A DNA stretch of 64,000 nucleotides from Actinoplanes octamycinicus (GTDB taxonomy: Bacteria > Actinomycetota > Actinomycetes > Mycobacteriales > Micromonosporaceae): NCBI RefSeq assembly GCF_014205225.1, contig NZ_JACHNB010000001.1, forward strand, positions 2,337,501 to 2,401,500. Reading direction: 5' to 3'. The notes under the pieces are model-generated. The model saw nothing but the letters and a program-made list of their open reading frames with translations, made no database searches and was not told where the DNA came from. The translations under genes and the position numbers were made by a program. Shown here in pieces: positions 22,161 to 30,548 of the stretch. Numbering within the stretch: position 1 is the first letter of the stretch; every line of letters begins with the position of its first letter.

Positions 22161-22204
22161 CTCCCGATCACGTCGTTGTGGCAGGTCGATGACGTGATCG
22201 GGAG
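22161..22204. terminator. Perfect 14-bp inverted repeat between DUF4142 and antiporter genes
   Basis: CTCCCGATCACGTC (22161-22174) pairs perfectly with GACGTGATCGGGAG (22191-22204) across a 16-nt loop. It sits 12 nt after the stop of the minus-strand gene at 22216 and 18 nt before the antiporter ATG. A terminator is the simplest reading, but there is no T run, and an operator or antiporter leader structure is possible. Confidence 0.6.
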
Positions 22205-22215
22205 AAACCTGCGAA

Positions 22216-22737
22216 TCAGTCGCGGGCGGCCGTCCGCAGGGCGGCCCGGTGGCGCTTGACGATCGGCAGGGCGCCCCGGGCGATCTGCCGGACCTCGGCC
22301 TCGTCGCCGTCGGTCAGCTCGGCCCGGATCACCCGCGCGGCCTGCGCGTGCAGGCTCGCCTGGGTGGTCAGGAAGAGCCGGTCGAAGCCGGGCCGGGCGG
22401 TGCTCCGGTAGAGCGCGACGCCCTGCTGGACTGTGCTGTTCGGGGCGGTGTCCAGCTCCACGTGCAGGGACGCGGCCACCTGGCGGACCGCCGCGTCGAG
22501 GTGCTCGCTGTCCGCGGCGAACCGGGCGCCGAGCCGCCGGATCCGCGGGTCGGCCGCCTTGCGCGCGGCGATCCGGCCGAGCGCGATCTGGGCCAGGTTG
22601 CCCTGGTGGGCGGTGCGCAGGAAGGCGGCGTCCGGGTCGAGCCGGCGGGCCGGCGGAGCCATCGCCGAGGCCGCGGTGGCGGGCGCGATCAGCGCGGCGA
22701 TCAGGCCGACGACCGTCGCGAGGCGTTGGAGTCGCAT
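22216..22737 (-). CDS. Exported DUF4142 protein
   Basis: A 173-residue protein with a signal peptide (MRLQRLATVVGLIAALIAP, cleavage after ASA). The mature part is all-helical in the ferritin-like DUF4142 pattern: DAAFLRTAHQGNLAQIALGRIAARKAADPRIRRLGARFAADSEHLDAAVRQVA. Function of the family is unknown; some members are linked to stress or envelope. The ribosome site AGGGGGA lies within the right arm of the ahcY terminator, so translation may depend on whether that hairpin forms. Confidence 0.85.
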   Translation of the reverse strand: MRLQRLATVVGLIAALIAPATAASAMAPPARRLDPDAAFLRTAHQGNLAQIALGRIAARKAADPRIRRLGARFAADSEHLDAAVRQVAASLHVELDTAPNSTVQQGVALYRSTARPGFDRLFLTTQASLHAQAARVIRAELTDGDEAEVRQIARGALPIVKRHRAALRTAARD

Positions 22738-22744
22738 GAAAAAG

Positions 22745-22798
22745 TCCCCCTATGTCGGAGACCGCAGGCTAACCGCGATAAACCGACATAGGGGGACG
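22745..22798 (-). terminator. Intrinsic terminator of ahcY overlapping the DUF4142 ribosome site
   Basis: On the minus strand GTCCCCCTATGTCGG and CCGACATAGGGGGAC form a perfect 15-bp stem with a 24-nt loop, followed by TTTTT. It starts 17 nt after the ahcY stop. The 3' arm ends 7 nt before the DUF4142 ATG and supplies its only Shine-Dalgarno-like sequence. Confidence 0.85.
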
Positions 22799-22814
22799 AT
22801 TCACTGCTTATAAC

Positions 22815-24290
22815 TCAGTAGCGGTAGTGCTCCGGCTTGTACGGGCCCTCGACGTCCACGCCCAGGTACTCCGCCTGCTTCTTGGTCAGCGTGGTGAGCC
22901 GGACGCCGAGCGCGTCCAGGTGCAGCCGCGCGACCTTCTCGTCCAGGTGCTTGGGGAGGACGTAGACCTGCTTCGCGTACTCACCCGGCTTGGTCCAGAG
23001 CTCGATCTGGGCCATCACCTGGTTGGTGAACGAGTTCGACATCACGAAGCTGGGGTGGCCGGTGGCGTTGCCCAGGTTCATCAGCCGGCCCTCGGACAGG
23101 ATGATCACCGAGTGCCCGTCCGGGAAGCGCCACTCGTGCACCTGCGGCTTGATCTCCACCTTCTCCACGCCCGGGACCTTGGCCAGGCCGGCCATGTCGA
23201 TCTCGTCGTCGAAGTGGCCGACGTTGCCGACGATCGCGTTGTGCTTCATCGCCTGCAGGTGCTCGACCCGGATGATGTCGGTGCCGCCGGTGGTGGTGAC
23301 GAAGATGTCCGCCTCGCCGACCACGTCCTCCAGGCGGACCACCTGCATGCCGTCCATCGCCGCCTGCAGCGCGCAGATCGGGTCGACCTCGGTCACCACG
23401 ACGCGGGCGCCCTGGCCGCGCAGGGTCTCCGCGGAGCCCTTGCCGACGTCGCCGTAACCGCAGACCACGGCCAGCTTGCCGCCGAGCATCACGTCGGTGG
23501 CCCGGTTCAGGCCGTCGACCAGGGAGTGGCGGATGCCGTACTTGTTGTCGAACTTGCTCTTGGTGACCGCGTCGTTGACGTTGATCGCCGGGAAGAGCAG
23601 GGTGCCCTCCTTGGCCAGCTTGTAGAGCCGGGCCACACCGGTGGTGGTCTCCTCAGTCACGCCGCGGATCTCGGCGGCGATCCGGGTGAACCGCTGCGGG
23701 TCCTCGGCGAGGCTGGCGCGCAGCGTCTCCAGGATGATCGAGTACTCGTGCGAGTCGGCCTCGGTGGCCTGCGGGACCGCGCCGGCCGCCTCGAACTCGA
23801 CGCCCTTGTGCACCAGCAGGGTGGCGTCACCGCCGTCGTCCAGGATCATGTTCGGACCCTGGCCGTTGCCGAAGTCGAACAGCTGGGTGGTGGCCCACCA
23901 GTACTCCTCCAGGGTCTCGCCCTTCCAGGCGAAGACCGGGACGCCGGCCGGGGCGTCGACGGTGCCGGTCGGGCCGACCGCGACCGCGGCGGCCGCCTCG
24001 TCCTGGGTGGAGAAGATGTTGCAGGACACCCAGCGCACCTCGGCGCCGAGCGCGACCAGCGTCTCGATCAGGACCGCGGTCTGCACGGTCATGTGCAGCG
24101 AGCCGGCGATCCGGGCGCCCGCGAGCGGCTTCGACTCGCCGAACTCGGTGCGCAGCGACATCAGGCCCGGCATCTCGTGCTCGGCGAGGCGGAGCTGGTG
24201 CCGGCCGGCCTCGGCCAGGGTGATGTCGGCGATCGCGAAGTCGAGACCGTTGACAGACTTCAATTTCGACGTAGCGGACTCTGTGCTCAT
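22815..24290 (-). CDS. ahcY: S-adenosylhomocysteine hydrolase
   Basis: A 491-residue cytoplasmic NAD-dependent enzyme that splits S-adenosylhomocysteine to adenosine and homocysteine, closing the activated methyl cycle. Family motifs present: [35 protein letters not shown], the substrate-site [19 protein letters not shown]-binding [18 protein letters not shown], and the C-terminal signature KPEHYRY. The length, with an insert at about 150-190, is normal for actinobacterial forms. ATG at 24290 follows a GGAGGAG ribosome site controlled by the SAH riboswitch immediately upstream. Confidence 0.97.
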   Translation of the reverse strand: MSTESATSKLKSVNGLDFAIADITLAEAGRHQLRLAEHEMPGLMSLRTEFGESKPLAGARIAGSLHMTVQTAVLIETLVALGAEVRWVSCNIFSTQDEAAAAVAVGPTGTVDAPAGVPVFAWKGETLEEYWWATTQLFDFGNGQGPNMILDDGGDATLLVHKGVEFEAAGAVPQATEADSHEYSIILETLRASLAEDPQRFTRIAAEIRGVTEETTTGVARLYKLAKEGTLLFPAINVNDAVTKSKFDNKYGIRHSLVDGLNRATDVMLGGKLAVVCGYGDVGKGSAETLRGQGARVVVTEVDPICALQAAMDGMQVVRLEDVVGEADIFVTTTGGTDIIRVEHLQAMKHNAIVGNVGHFDDEIDMAGLAKVPGVEKVEIKPQVHEWRFPDGHSVIILSEGRLMNLGNATGHPSFVMSNSFTNQVMAQIELWTKPGEYAKQVYVLPKHLDEKVARLHLDALGVRLTTLTKKQAEYLGVDVEGPYKPEHYRY

Positions 24291-24301
24291 GAAAAGAGGG
24301 C

Positions 24302-24392
24302 TCCTCCCTCTCAGGAGGCGCCCTTACGTCAAAGACTCCGCACCCGAGCGTGGCGGACGCCATTGTCCGTTGCAGCGCCTCTCGGATCGGCG
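24302..24392 (-). promoter_or_regulatory. S-adenosylhomocysteine (SAH) riboswitch in the ahcY leader
   Basis: Read on the minus strand, the leader has the SAH aptamer features: CCGAGAGGCGCTGCAACGG near 24385-24367, a stem closing with CCACGCTCGG, and the downstream pseudoknot partner GGGCGCC near 24313. The anti-Shine-Dalgarno CGCCTCC just after can pair with the ribosome site GGAGGAG at 24302-24308. SAH binding would hold GGCGCC in the pseudoknot and free the ribosome site, turning on ahcY when SAH builds up. Class recognition is by motif; the switch model is inference consistent with known SAH riboswitches. Confidence 0.88.
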
Positions 24393-24420
24393 TGACTACT
24401 TTATCTTCTTCGTCGCTTGA

Positions 24421-25275
24421 TCACATGCGCCTGAGGGTTCCGTCGGTGTCGGTAATGACATAGGTCCCGTCGCCCAGCGGCTCCAGGTCGTCCGGCTCCA
24501 TGGTCACGATGCCCAGGTCACCGAGGATCTCGCCGGTCCGGGTGCCGACCCGGAAGTGCCGCCACTCCTCGTCTCCGGTGGCGACGACCACGATCGCCGT
24601 CTCGTCGTCCAGGTAGCCCCCGCCGAACTCGATCGAGTCCGCGCCGAACTCCTCCGCGGCGAGCCGGAACCGCACCTCGCCGCCGGGGAAGTCGTGGAAG
24701 GCGACGTCGTCCTGGCCGTGGTCGATCGTCATGAGCTGGCTCTCGTCCGGCGCGACGCCGATCGGCACCCGGTCGTACCAGTCGAACTCGTGCGGCTCGC
24801 CGTCCGGCGCGGCCAGGAAGACCCGGGCGCCGTCCTGGCCCTCGCCCACGTCGAGCAGCATCCGCCCGTCCCGGAGGGCGTGCTGGCCGCCGCCCTGCCC
24901 GGCGGTCTCCAGCGGGAACCGGCGGCGCGGCTCGCCGGTGGCCGCGTCCAGCACGATCCACTCGTCCTCGTCGCCCCGGCCGGCCTCGGTCTGCGGCGCG
25001 TACACCCAGACCAGGGTGTCGTCGGCGGAGAACACCGCGTCGAGCAGGAAGGAGCCGGCGTGCTCGCCTCGCGGGCCGAGCTCGAAGCGCCAGCGCTCAG
25101 CGCCGTCCGGGCCGATCCGGACCACCGCGTCGTCGGTCGCGTAGACCAGCGCGTCGCGGGTCGAGGACACCGACCACGTCCAGACGTCCGGCGGCAGCGG
25201 GAAGATCCGGAGCGGCTCGAGGGCCTCGTCGAACACCTGGACGTCGTCGCCGGACCGGCGGGAGATCACGCGCAC
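24421..25275 (-). CDS. Cytoplasmic beta-propeller-like protein of unknown function
   Basis: A 284-residue acidic soluble protein without signal peptide or membrane segment. It consists of repeated strand motifs of WD/PQQ-like type (DALVYATDDAVVRIGPDGAERWRF, DEWIVLDAATGEPRRRFPLE, EWRHFRVGTRTGEILGDLG), suggesting a propeller fold. I do not recognise a named family. Convergent with nothing and placed upstream of ahcY in the same direction, separated by 130 nt containing the SAH riboswitch. Its stop codon lies about 30 nt before the riboswitch. Confidence 0.7.
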   Translation of the reverse strand: MRVISRRSGDDVQVFDEALEPLRIFPLPPDVWTWSVSSTRDALVYATDDAVVRIGPDGAERWRFELGPRGEHAGSFLLDAVFSADDTLVWVYAPQTEAGRGDEDEWIVLDAATGEPRRRFPLETAGQGGGQHALRDGRMLLDVGEGQDGARVFLAAPDGEPHEFDWYDRVPIGVAPDESQLMTIDHGQDDVAFHDFPGGEVRFRLAAEEFGADSIEFGGGYLDDETAIVVVATGDEEWRHFRVGTRTGEILGDLGIVTMEPDDLEPLGDGTYVITDTDGTLRRM

Positions 25276-25325
25276 GCGCGAAGACTACGTCACGCGATGG
25301 GACGAGATGAGATCAAAGTCCTTCC

Positions 25326-26279
25326 ATGGGACCTCAGAAGCCCATCATTCTGTACGGCGTGAAGCCCCCGCACCGGATCCAGGAGATCGCCGCGCGCGCC
25401 GGCCTGAGCCCGGCCACCGTGGACCGGGTGCTGCACCAGCGCGGCGGCGTCCGGGACAGCACCGCCCGCCGGGTCCACCGGGCGGTCGCCGAGCTGGACC
25501 GGGAGTCCGAGCGCGGCCGGGTGCTGACCGTCGACCTGGTGCTGCCCGCGAGCTTCGGCGCGGACGTGCCCGCGGCGCTCGACCCGGACCTGCCGATCCA
25601 GGCCCGCACCCACCTCACCGACGACCCGGCCGGCGCGCTCGACCAGGTCGCCCGGTCCCGCTCGGACGGGGTGATCGTGCTGGCTCCGCCGCTGCCCGAG
25701 GTGACCGACGCGGTGGCCCGGCTGGACGTGCCGGTGGTGACGCTGAACGTGGACCTGCCGGCCGGGAAGCGGATCGCGCACGTCGGGGTGGACGACTTCG
25801 AGGCCGGGGCGACCGCGGCGTACCTGGTCGAGCAGTGGCTGCACGAGCGGGCCGGCGACGTGCTGGTGGTCGGCGGCCGGGCGGCGGAGCGACGGGTGGC
25901 CGGGTTCCGGTCGGTGCTCGGCCCGGCCCGGCGGCTGCACCTGCTGACCGGTCCGGATCAGGCGCGGGCCACGCTGGCCGGGACTCCGACAGTCCGCGCG
26001 GTCTACGCGCCGGCCGCCGCCGGCTGCGCCGAGGTGGTCGCCGCGTTCGCGGCCGAGCAGCGCAACTACGACGTGTTCGTGGCGCACGGCCTGGACCCGG
26101 ACACCCTGGCCCTGCTGCGGGCCCAGCAGATCTCCGCGGTGCTGCACCAGGACCTGCGGGCCGACCTGCGGCACGCGTGCCGGGCGATTCTGCGGGCGCA
26201 CGGGGTGCTGCCCGGGCCGATACGCTCGCACCCGGCGGCCGTCGGAATCTTCACCCCGTTCAACGTTCCGGTGTCCTGA
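25326..26279 (+). CDS. LacI-family transcriptional regulator
   Basis: A 317-residue sugar-type repressor. The helix-turn-helix lies unusually far in, at residues about 15-40 (HRIQEIAARAGLSPATVDRVLHQRGGV), preceded by MGPQKPIILYGVKPP. A periplasmic-binding-protein-like effector domain follows (VDLVLPASFG, DGVIVLAPPLPEV, VPVVTLNVDLP, VGVDDFEAGATAAYL, DVLVVGGR). ATG 25326 may not be the true start; an internal GTG at 25362 gives a more usual N-terminus. It is divergent from the gene at 24421 and has no adjacent sugar operon. It is the only LacI regulator in the window, so it is a candidate for the 4702-4719 operator. Confidence 0.9.
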   Translation: MGPQKPIILYGVKPPHRIQEIAARAGLSPATVDRVLHQRGGVRDSTARRVHRAVAELDRESERGRVLTVDLVLPASFGADVPAALDPDLPIQARTHLTDDPAGALDQVARSRSDGVIVLAPPLPEVTDAVARLDVPVVTLNVDLPAGKRIAHVGVDDFEAGATAAYLVEQWLHERAGDVLVVGGRAAERRVAGFRSVLGPARRLHLLTGPDQARATLAGTPTVRAVYAPAAAGCAEVVAAFAAEQRNYDVFVAHGLDPDTLALLRAQQISAVLHQDLRADLRHACRAILRAHGVLPGPIRSHPAAVGIFTPFNVPVS

Positions 26280-26328
26280 TCCGCGGCAGTCGTTCGTCAT
26301 GCCGGTGAGACCTGAGAAAGGGAGACCG

Positions 26329-26655
26329 ATGAAGTACATGATGTTCGTCTGCACCGACACCGAGCCGGAGACCGACCTGGCGGCCCCGGACATCGAGAAG
26401 TGGGTGGCCGAGAACGACGCCAGCGGCCGGCGGGTGCTGGGCAACCAGCTGGTCTCGCCGGAGGCGGCCACCACGGTCCGGGTCCGGGGCGGCGAGCTGC
26501 TGCTCACCGACGGCCCGTTCGCCGAGACCAAGGAGGTGATCGTGGGCTTCGACATCCTGGAGTGCGCCGACCTGGACGAGGCGATCGAGGTGGCCCGCGC
26601 CCACCCGATGGCCTGGCACGGGCGGGTGGAGCTGCGGCCGTACCACGGTGGATGA
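26329..26655 (+). CDS. YCII-related (DGPF) protein, partner of ECF42-type sigma factor
   Basis: A 108-residue protein starting MKYMMFVCTDTE with the DGPF motif in LLTDGPFAETKEVIVGFDILE. Proteins of this dimeric ferredoxin-like family are regularly encoded next to ECF42 sigma factors. ATG 26329 is preceded by AAAGGGAG; an in-frame ATG 30 nt upstream has no ribosome site. The stop overlaps the sigma gene start by 8 bp, showing translational coupling. Precise role is unknown. Confidence 0.88.
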   Translation: MKYMMFVCTDTEPETDLAAPDIEKWVAENDASGRRVLGNQLVSPEAATTVRVRGGELLLTDGPFAETKEVIVGFDILECADLDEAIEVARAHPMAWHGRVELRPYHGG

Positions 26656-27799
26656 GGTCTTCTTCCGCGAGTCGTTCAGCCGGATCGCCGCCACGCTGAT
26701 CCGGCTGACCGGCGACTGGACGCTGGCCGAGGACTGCGCGATGGACGCCATCGAGGCGGCCCTGCGGCGCTGGCCCCGGGACGGGCGGCCGGACAACCCG
26801 GGCGGCTGGCTGATGACCGCCGCCCGGAACCGCGCCATCGACCAGATGCGGCGGGCCGCGATGGCCGACCGGAAACTGCGCGACCTGGCGCTGCTGCGGG
26901 ACGACGAGCCGGCCCCGGAGGGCGACGACCGGCTCCGGCTGATCTTCACGTGCTGCCATCCGGCGCTCGCCGTCGAGTCCCGGGTGGCGCTCACCCTGCG
27001 CACCGTGGCCGGCCTGCCGACCCCGGAGGTGGCCCGGCTCTTCCTGGTCAGCGAGGCGGCGATGGCCCGGCGGCTGTCCCGGGCGAAAGGCAGGATCGCG
27101 CAGGCCGGGATCCCGTACCGGGTGCCGTCCGGCGCCACGCTGACCGAGCGCCTGCCCAGCGTGCTCGCGGTGCTCTACCTGCTCTTCACCCGCGGCTACG
27201 ACGGCGAGCCGGCGCTCGAGGCGGAGGCGATCCGGCTGGCCCGGCTGCTCGCCGCGCTGATGCCGGCCGAGCCCGAGGTGTCCGCGCTGCTGGCGCTCTG
27301 CCTGCTGCAGCACTCCCGCCGGGCGGCCCGGCAGGATCCGGCCGGCGACCTGATCACCCTGGAGCACCAGGACCGGTCCCGGTGGGATCACGCCGCGATC
27401 GCCGAGGCGGTCGGGCTGCTCGCCGGCCGCCCGGTCACCGGGCCGTACGCCATCCAGGCGCACATCGCCGCCGGGCACGCGACCGCGCCGGACTTCGCGG
27501 CGACCGACTGGCCGGCGCTGGCCGGGTGGTACGACCAGTTGGCCCGGGTGCACCCGTCGCCGGTGGTCGAGGTGAACCGGGCGGTGGCGCACGGCTACGC
27601 GTTCGGCCCGGCCGCCGGGCTGGCGGTGCTCGCCGGGGTGCGCGACGCCCTCGCCGGGTACGCCCCGGCGCTGGCCGCCGAGGCCGACCTGACCGAGCGG
27701 GCCGGTGACACCGCGACGGCCGCCGAGCTGTTCCGCCGGGCCGCGGCGGCGGCCGGCTCGGAGGCGGAACGACGGGCGCTTCTCAAGCGAGTCGGTTGA
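26648..27799 (+). CDS. ECF42-type RNA polymerase sigma factor with long C-terminal extension
   Basis: A 383-residue sigma factor. The sigma2 region ([27 protein letters not shown] ... [25 protein letters not shown]) and sigma4 region ([38 protein letters not shown]) take the first 165 residues. The C-terminal 215 residues are helical ([37 protein letters not shown]), as in ECF42, where the extension rather than a separate anti-sigma factor is thought to control activity. GTG start at 26648. Operon with the DGPF protein. Confidence 0.92.
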   Translation: MDEVFFRESFSRIAATLIRLTGDWTLAEDCAMDAIEAALRRWPRDGRPDNPGGWLMTAARNRAIDQMRRAAMADRKLRDLALLRDDEPAPEGDDRLRLIFTCCHPALAVESRVALTLRTVAGLPTPEVARLFLVSEAAMARRLSRAKGRIAQAGIPYRVPSGATLTERLPSVLAVLYLLFTRGYDGEPALEAEAIRLARLLAALMPAEPEVSALLALCLLQHSRRAARQDPAGDLITLEHQDRSRWDHAAIAEAVGLLAGRPVTGPYAIQAHIAAGHATAPDFAATDWPALAGWYDQLARVHPSPVVEVNRAVAHGYAFGPAAGLAVLAGVRDALAGYAPALAAEADLTERAGDTATAAELFRRAAAAAGSEAERRALLKRVG

Positions 27800-27872
27800 C
27801 TCTCGGTTGCAGCGGTCAGCCCGCTCCACCCGGTGCCGAATCAGCGGGTACCGACGAGGAGAGGGAACGACA

Positions 27873-29456
27873 ATGGCCGGAAACCGTGGGCTGGGGCAGT
27901 GGTGCCGGGACCGTAAGGTCTCCACCAAAGTGCTCGCGGTCGCCGGCGTGGCGATCGCCGGGACGGTGGTCACCGGGGTTCTCGCGGTGACCGGCATCGG
28001 TGACATGACGAGCACGCGGAACGGCGAGATCGGCCGGATGCTGCCCTACGCCACGCACCTGAACGACGCCGCGCTGTCGCTCAAGTCGGCGGCCAACGAC
28101 GAGCGGGGCTTCCTGCTCACCGCCGACCCGAAGTTCGCCAAGGAGGCCCGGGGCCGGCAGGAGAAGGTGTCCGCGTCGCTGGACGCGGCGCGCGAGCTGG
28201 CCGGTCCGGACGCCGGGAAGGTGGACGCGATCCAGGCGGCCACCGAGAAGTGGTTCGCCGCGGTGGAGTCGGAGTTCGCCCTCTACGAGACCAAGCCCAA
28301 GGCGGCGACCGCGCTGGCCCTGGGCGAGAACCGGGACCTGCGCAAGGCCTACGAGGGCCTGCTCTCCGAGGAGATCGGCGCGGCCAACGGGCGGCTGCTG
28401 GCCGGCAAGGCGTTCGACGACACCGCCGACCGGACCCGCACCCTGGTGATCGTGGCGCTCGGGCTGGCGCTGCTGCTCGGCGTGGGCAGCGCGCTCTTCG
28501 TGGCCCGGCTGATCATCGTGCCGCTGCGCAGGGTGAGCGGCATCCTGGACAAGGTCGCCGACGGTGACCTCACCGGCGACCCGGACGTGCACCAGCGCGA
28601 CGAGCTGGGCCACATGGCCGACTCGCTGCGCGCCGCCACCGCCTCGCTCCGGCAGACCGTCACCGACCTGGCCGCGCACTCCGAGTCGCTGGCCTCCGAG
28701 GCCGGCGCGCTCGCCGCCACCAGCAAGCAGAGCACCACCAGCGCCGAGCAGGGCGCGCAGCAGGCCGCGACGGTCGCCGACTCGGCGGCCACCATGTCGC
28801 TGAACATCCAGACCGTGGCGGCCGGCTCGGAGGAGATGGGCGCGTCGATCCGGGAGATCAGCGAGAGCGCCACCCAGGCCGTGCAGGTGGCCAACCGGGC
28901 GGTCGAGGTCACCCGGAACACCAGCGCGGTGATGGCCAAGCTGGGCGACTCGTCGGCGGAGATCGGCGACGTGATCAAGACGATCACCTCGATCGCCGAG
29001 CAGACCAACCTGTTGGCGCTGAACGCGACCATCGAGTCGGCCCGGGCCGGCGAGATGGGCAAGGGCTTCGCGGTGGTGGCCAGCGAGGTCAAGGAGCTGT
29101 CCCAGGAGACCGCCCGGGCCACCGAGGACATCGGTCAGCGGGTGGCCGCGATCCAGGCGGACACCGCCGGCGCGGTCGCCGCGATCGAGGAGATCAGCGA
29201 GATCATCGGGCGGATCAACGACTTCCAGACCACCATCGCCTCGGCGGTGGAGGAGCAGACGGTCACCACTCAGGAGATGAGCCGCAACGTCACCGAGGCT
29301 GCCGAGGCCGGCTCCCGGGTGGCGCACACGATCACCGGCGTGGCCTCGTCGGTGCAGCTCACCACGGTCGGTGTGGCCGAGGCCGACCGGGCCGCCACGC
29401 ACCTGGCCGGGATGTCCACCGACCTGCGGCACATCGTCGAGCGCTTCAAGCTGTAG
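27873..29456 (+). CDS. Methyl-accepting chemotaxis protein
   Basis: A 527-residue chemoreceptor. Membrane segments at about 21-43 and 189-211 flank a helical extracellular sensor of about 145 residues with the CHASE3-like [14 protein letters not shown] motif. HAMP follows ([20 protein letters not shown]), then the long signalling coiled coil with the conserved hairpin tip [19 protein letters not shown] and [16 protein letters not shown]. No C-terminal methyltransferase-docking pentapeptide is seen. A chemoreceptor implies flagellar motility, fitting a zoospore-forming actinomycete. ATG follows GAGGAGAGGG; an overlapping longer frame is out of phase with the receptor's natural start. Confidence 0.95.
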   Translation: MAGNRGLGQWCRDRKVSTKVLAVAGVAIAGTVVTGVLAVTGIGDMTSTRNGEIGRMLPYATHLNDAALSLKSAANDERGFLLTADPKFAKEARGRQEKVSASLDAARELAGPDAGKVDAIQAATEKWFAAVESEFALYETKPKAATALALGENRDLRKAYEGLLSEEIGAANGRLLAGKAFDDTADRTRTLVIVALGLALLLGVGSALFVARLIIVPLRRVSGILDKVADGDLTGDPDVHQRDELGHMADSLRAATASLRQTVTDLAAHSESLASEAGALAATSKQSTTSAEQGAQQAATVADSAATMSLNIQTVAAGSEEMGASIREISESATQAVQVANRAVEVTRNTSAVMAKLGDSSAEIGDVIKTITSIAEQTNLLALNATIESARAGEMGKGFAVVASEVKELSQETARATEDIGQRVAAIQADTAGAVAAIEEISEIIGRINDFQTTIASAVEEQTVTTQEMSRNVTEAAEAGSRVAHTITGVASSVQLTTVGVAEADRAATHLAGMSTDLRHIVERFKL

Positions 29457-30483
29457 TCCGGAAGACCCCGCCGGCCGCGATCACCACCAGGTGGCGATCG
29501 CGGCCGGCCGCATGCGACACCCTTTCCGGTACGGCCACCGTCCGCCAGTCGAGGCCGTCCACCGACTCCCACAGCCCGCCCCCGCCGGCCACCACGAAGC
29601 GTCCATCACCCCTGATCAACGCCTGCACCCCGGTCGGCGCCCCGCCGAACGTGCCGAGCTCCCGCCAGACCCCGTCGTGCAGCCGCCAGGCGCCGAAGGC
29701 GGTCCCGCGCGGCCCGGCCGCCAGCACATCGTCGCCGTCCCGGACCAGCCGCTGCAGCTCGGTGAACCCCTCGGCGGCCGGCGGGTCCAGGCGGTCCCAC
29801 CGGCGACCGTCCACACTGGTCCAGGCCGCCGCCCGGCCGTTCCGGCTGCCCGCCACCAACCAGCGCCGGTCGGCCAGCTCGACGACGTCGCGGGCCGCGG
29901 TGCCCGGCCCGGCCAGCCCCGGCGCGTCCTCGAACAGCGTGACCGTCCGCCCGTCCGGGGCCAGCCAGGCGGCCGCGCCGGACGAGCGGTTGCCGGCGAT
30001 GGCCAGCCCGTCCGGGCCGGCCGCCAGGTGCGCGACGTCGACCGCGGTGTCCCCGCCGTAGGTCTCGAACGGCGCCGGGTTCTCCGCCATCCGGCCGTCC
30101 GGGAGCCGGCTCCAGGAGCTGATCCGCAGGTTGCCGTGCGCTCCGCCGGGCGCGCCGCCGAGCATCGCGACCCGGTCGCCGGCGCAGGCCACCTGGGAGA
30201 TCACCTGCTGCGGGCCGTACGGGCTGCCGGGCAGCGGGACGAAGTCGACCGGGGTCCAGGTGATGGCGTCCGGGCTGCGCCAGGCGGCCGGCCGGGGGGT
30301 GCCCGCGGCGGTGCGGAGGGCGCCGGCGACGTACCAGGAAGCGCCGCACGCGGCGGCGGCCCGCAGCGTCGCGCCGGCCGCGCCTGGAAGATCCACTCTG
30401 GTCCAGGCCGGCTCGGCCGGCCGGTCCTTGCAAGCCGCGAGCAACACGGTGACGACCAGGCCGCAAGAAATCCAGGCTCTCAT
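29446..30483 (-). CDS. Lipoprotein with beta-propeller-like repeats, function unknown
   Basis: A 345-residue exported lipoprotein. [18 protein letters not shown] gives a lipobox LLAAC near residue 18, which is why ATG 30483 is chosen over one 15 nt upstream. The body has repeats such as [31 protein letters not shown] and [18 protein letters not shown], the W-x-S-x-D-G-x-x-W pattern of BNR/sialidase-like propellers. No sialidase catalytic residues are recognised. The 3' end overlaps the chemoreceptor gene by 11 bp and is divergent from the beta-helix enzyme gene at 30549. Confidence 0.82.
   Translation of the reverse strand: MRAWISCGLVVTVLLAACKDRPAEPAWTRVDLPGAAGATLRAAAACGASWYVAGALRTAAGTPRPAAWRSPDAITWTPVDFVPLPGSPYGPQQVISQVACAGDRVAMLGGAPGGAHGNLRISSWSRLPDGRMAENPAPFETYGGDTAVDVAHLAAGPDGLAIAGNRSSGAAAWLAPDGRTVTLFEDAPGLAGPGTAARDVVELADRRWLVAGSRNGRAAAWTSVDGRRWDRLDPPAAEGFTELQRLVRDGDDVLAAGPRGTAFGAWRLHDGVWRELGTFGGAPTGVQALIRGDGRFVVAGGGGLWESVDGLDWRTVAVPERVSHAAGRDRHLVVIAAGGVFRTTA
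29470..29508 (+). terminator. Terminator hairpin of the chemoreceptor gene, inside the convergent gene
   Basis: GCCGGCCGCGATC and GATCGCGGCCGGC form a perfect 13-bp stem, extended by ACC/GGT inside the loop, 13 nt after the chemoreceptor stop. It lies within the 3' coding end of the opposite-strand lipoprotein gene. Confidence 0.65.
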
Positions 30484-30548
30484 GAAAGATCCAAGCAATT
30501 CGCCGGTAAAACGGAACTGACTCTTGTGGAGCAGATCACAGGAATTCT

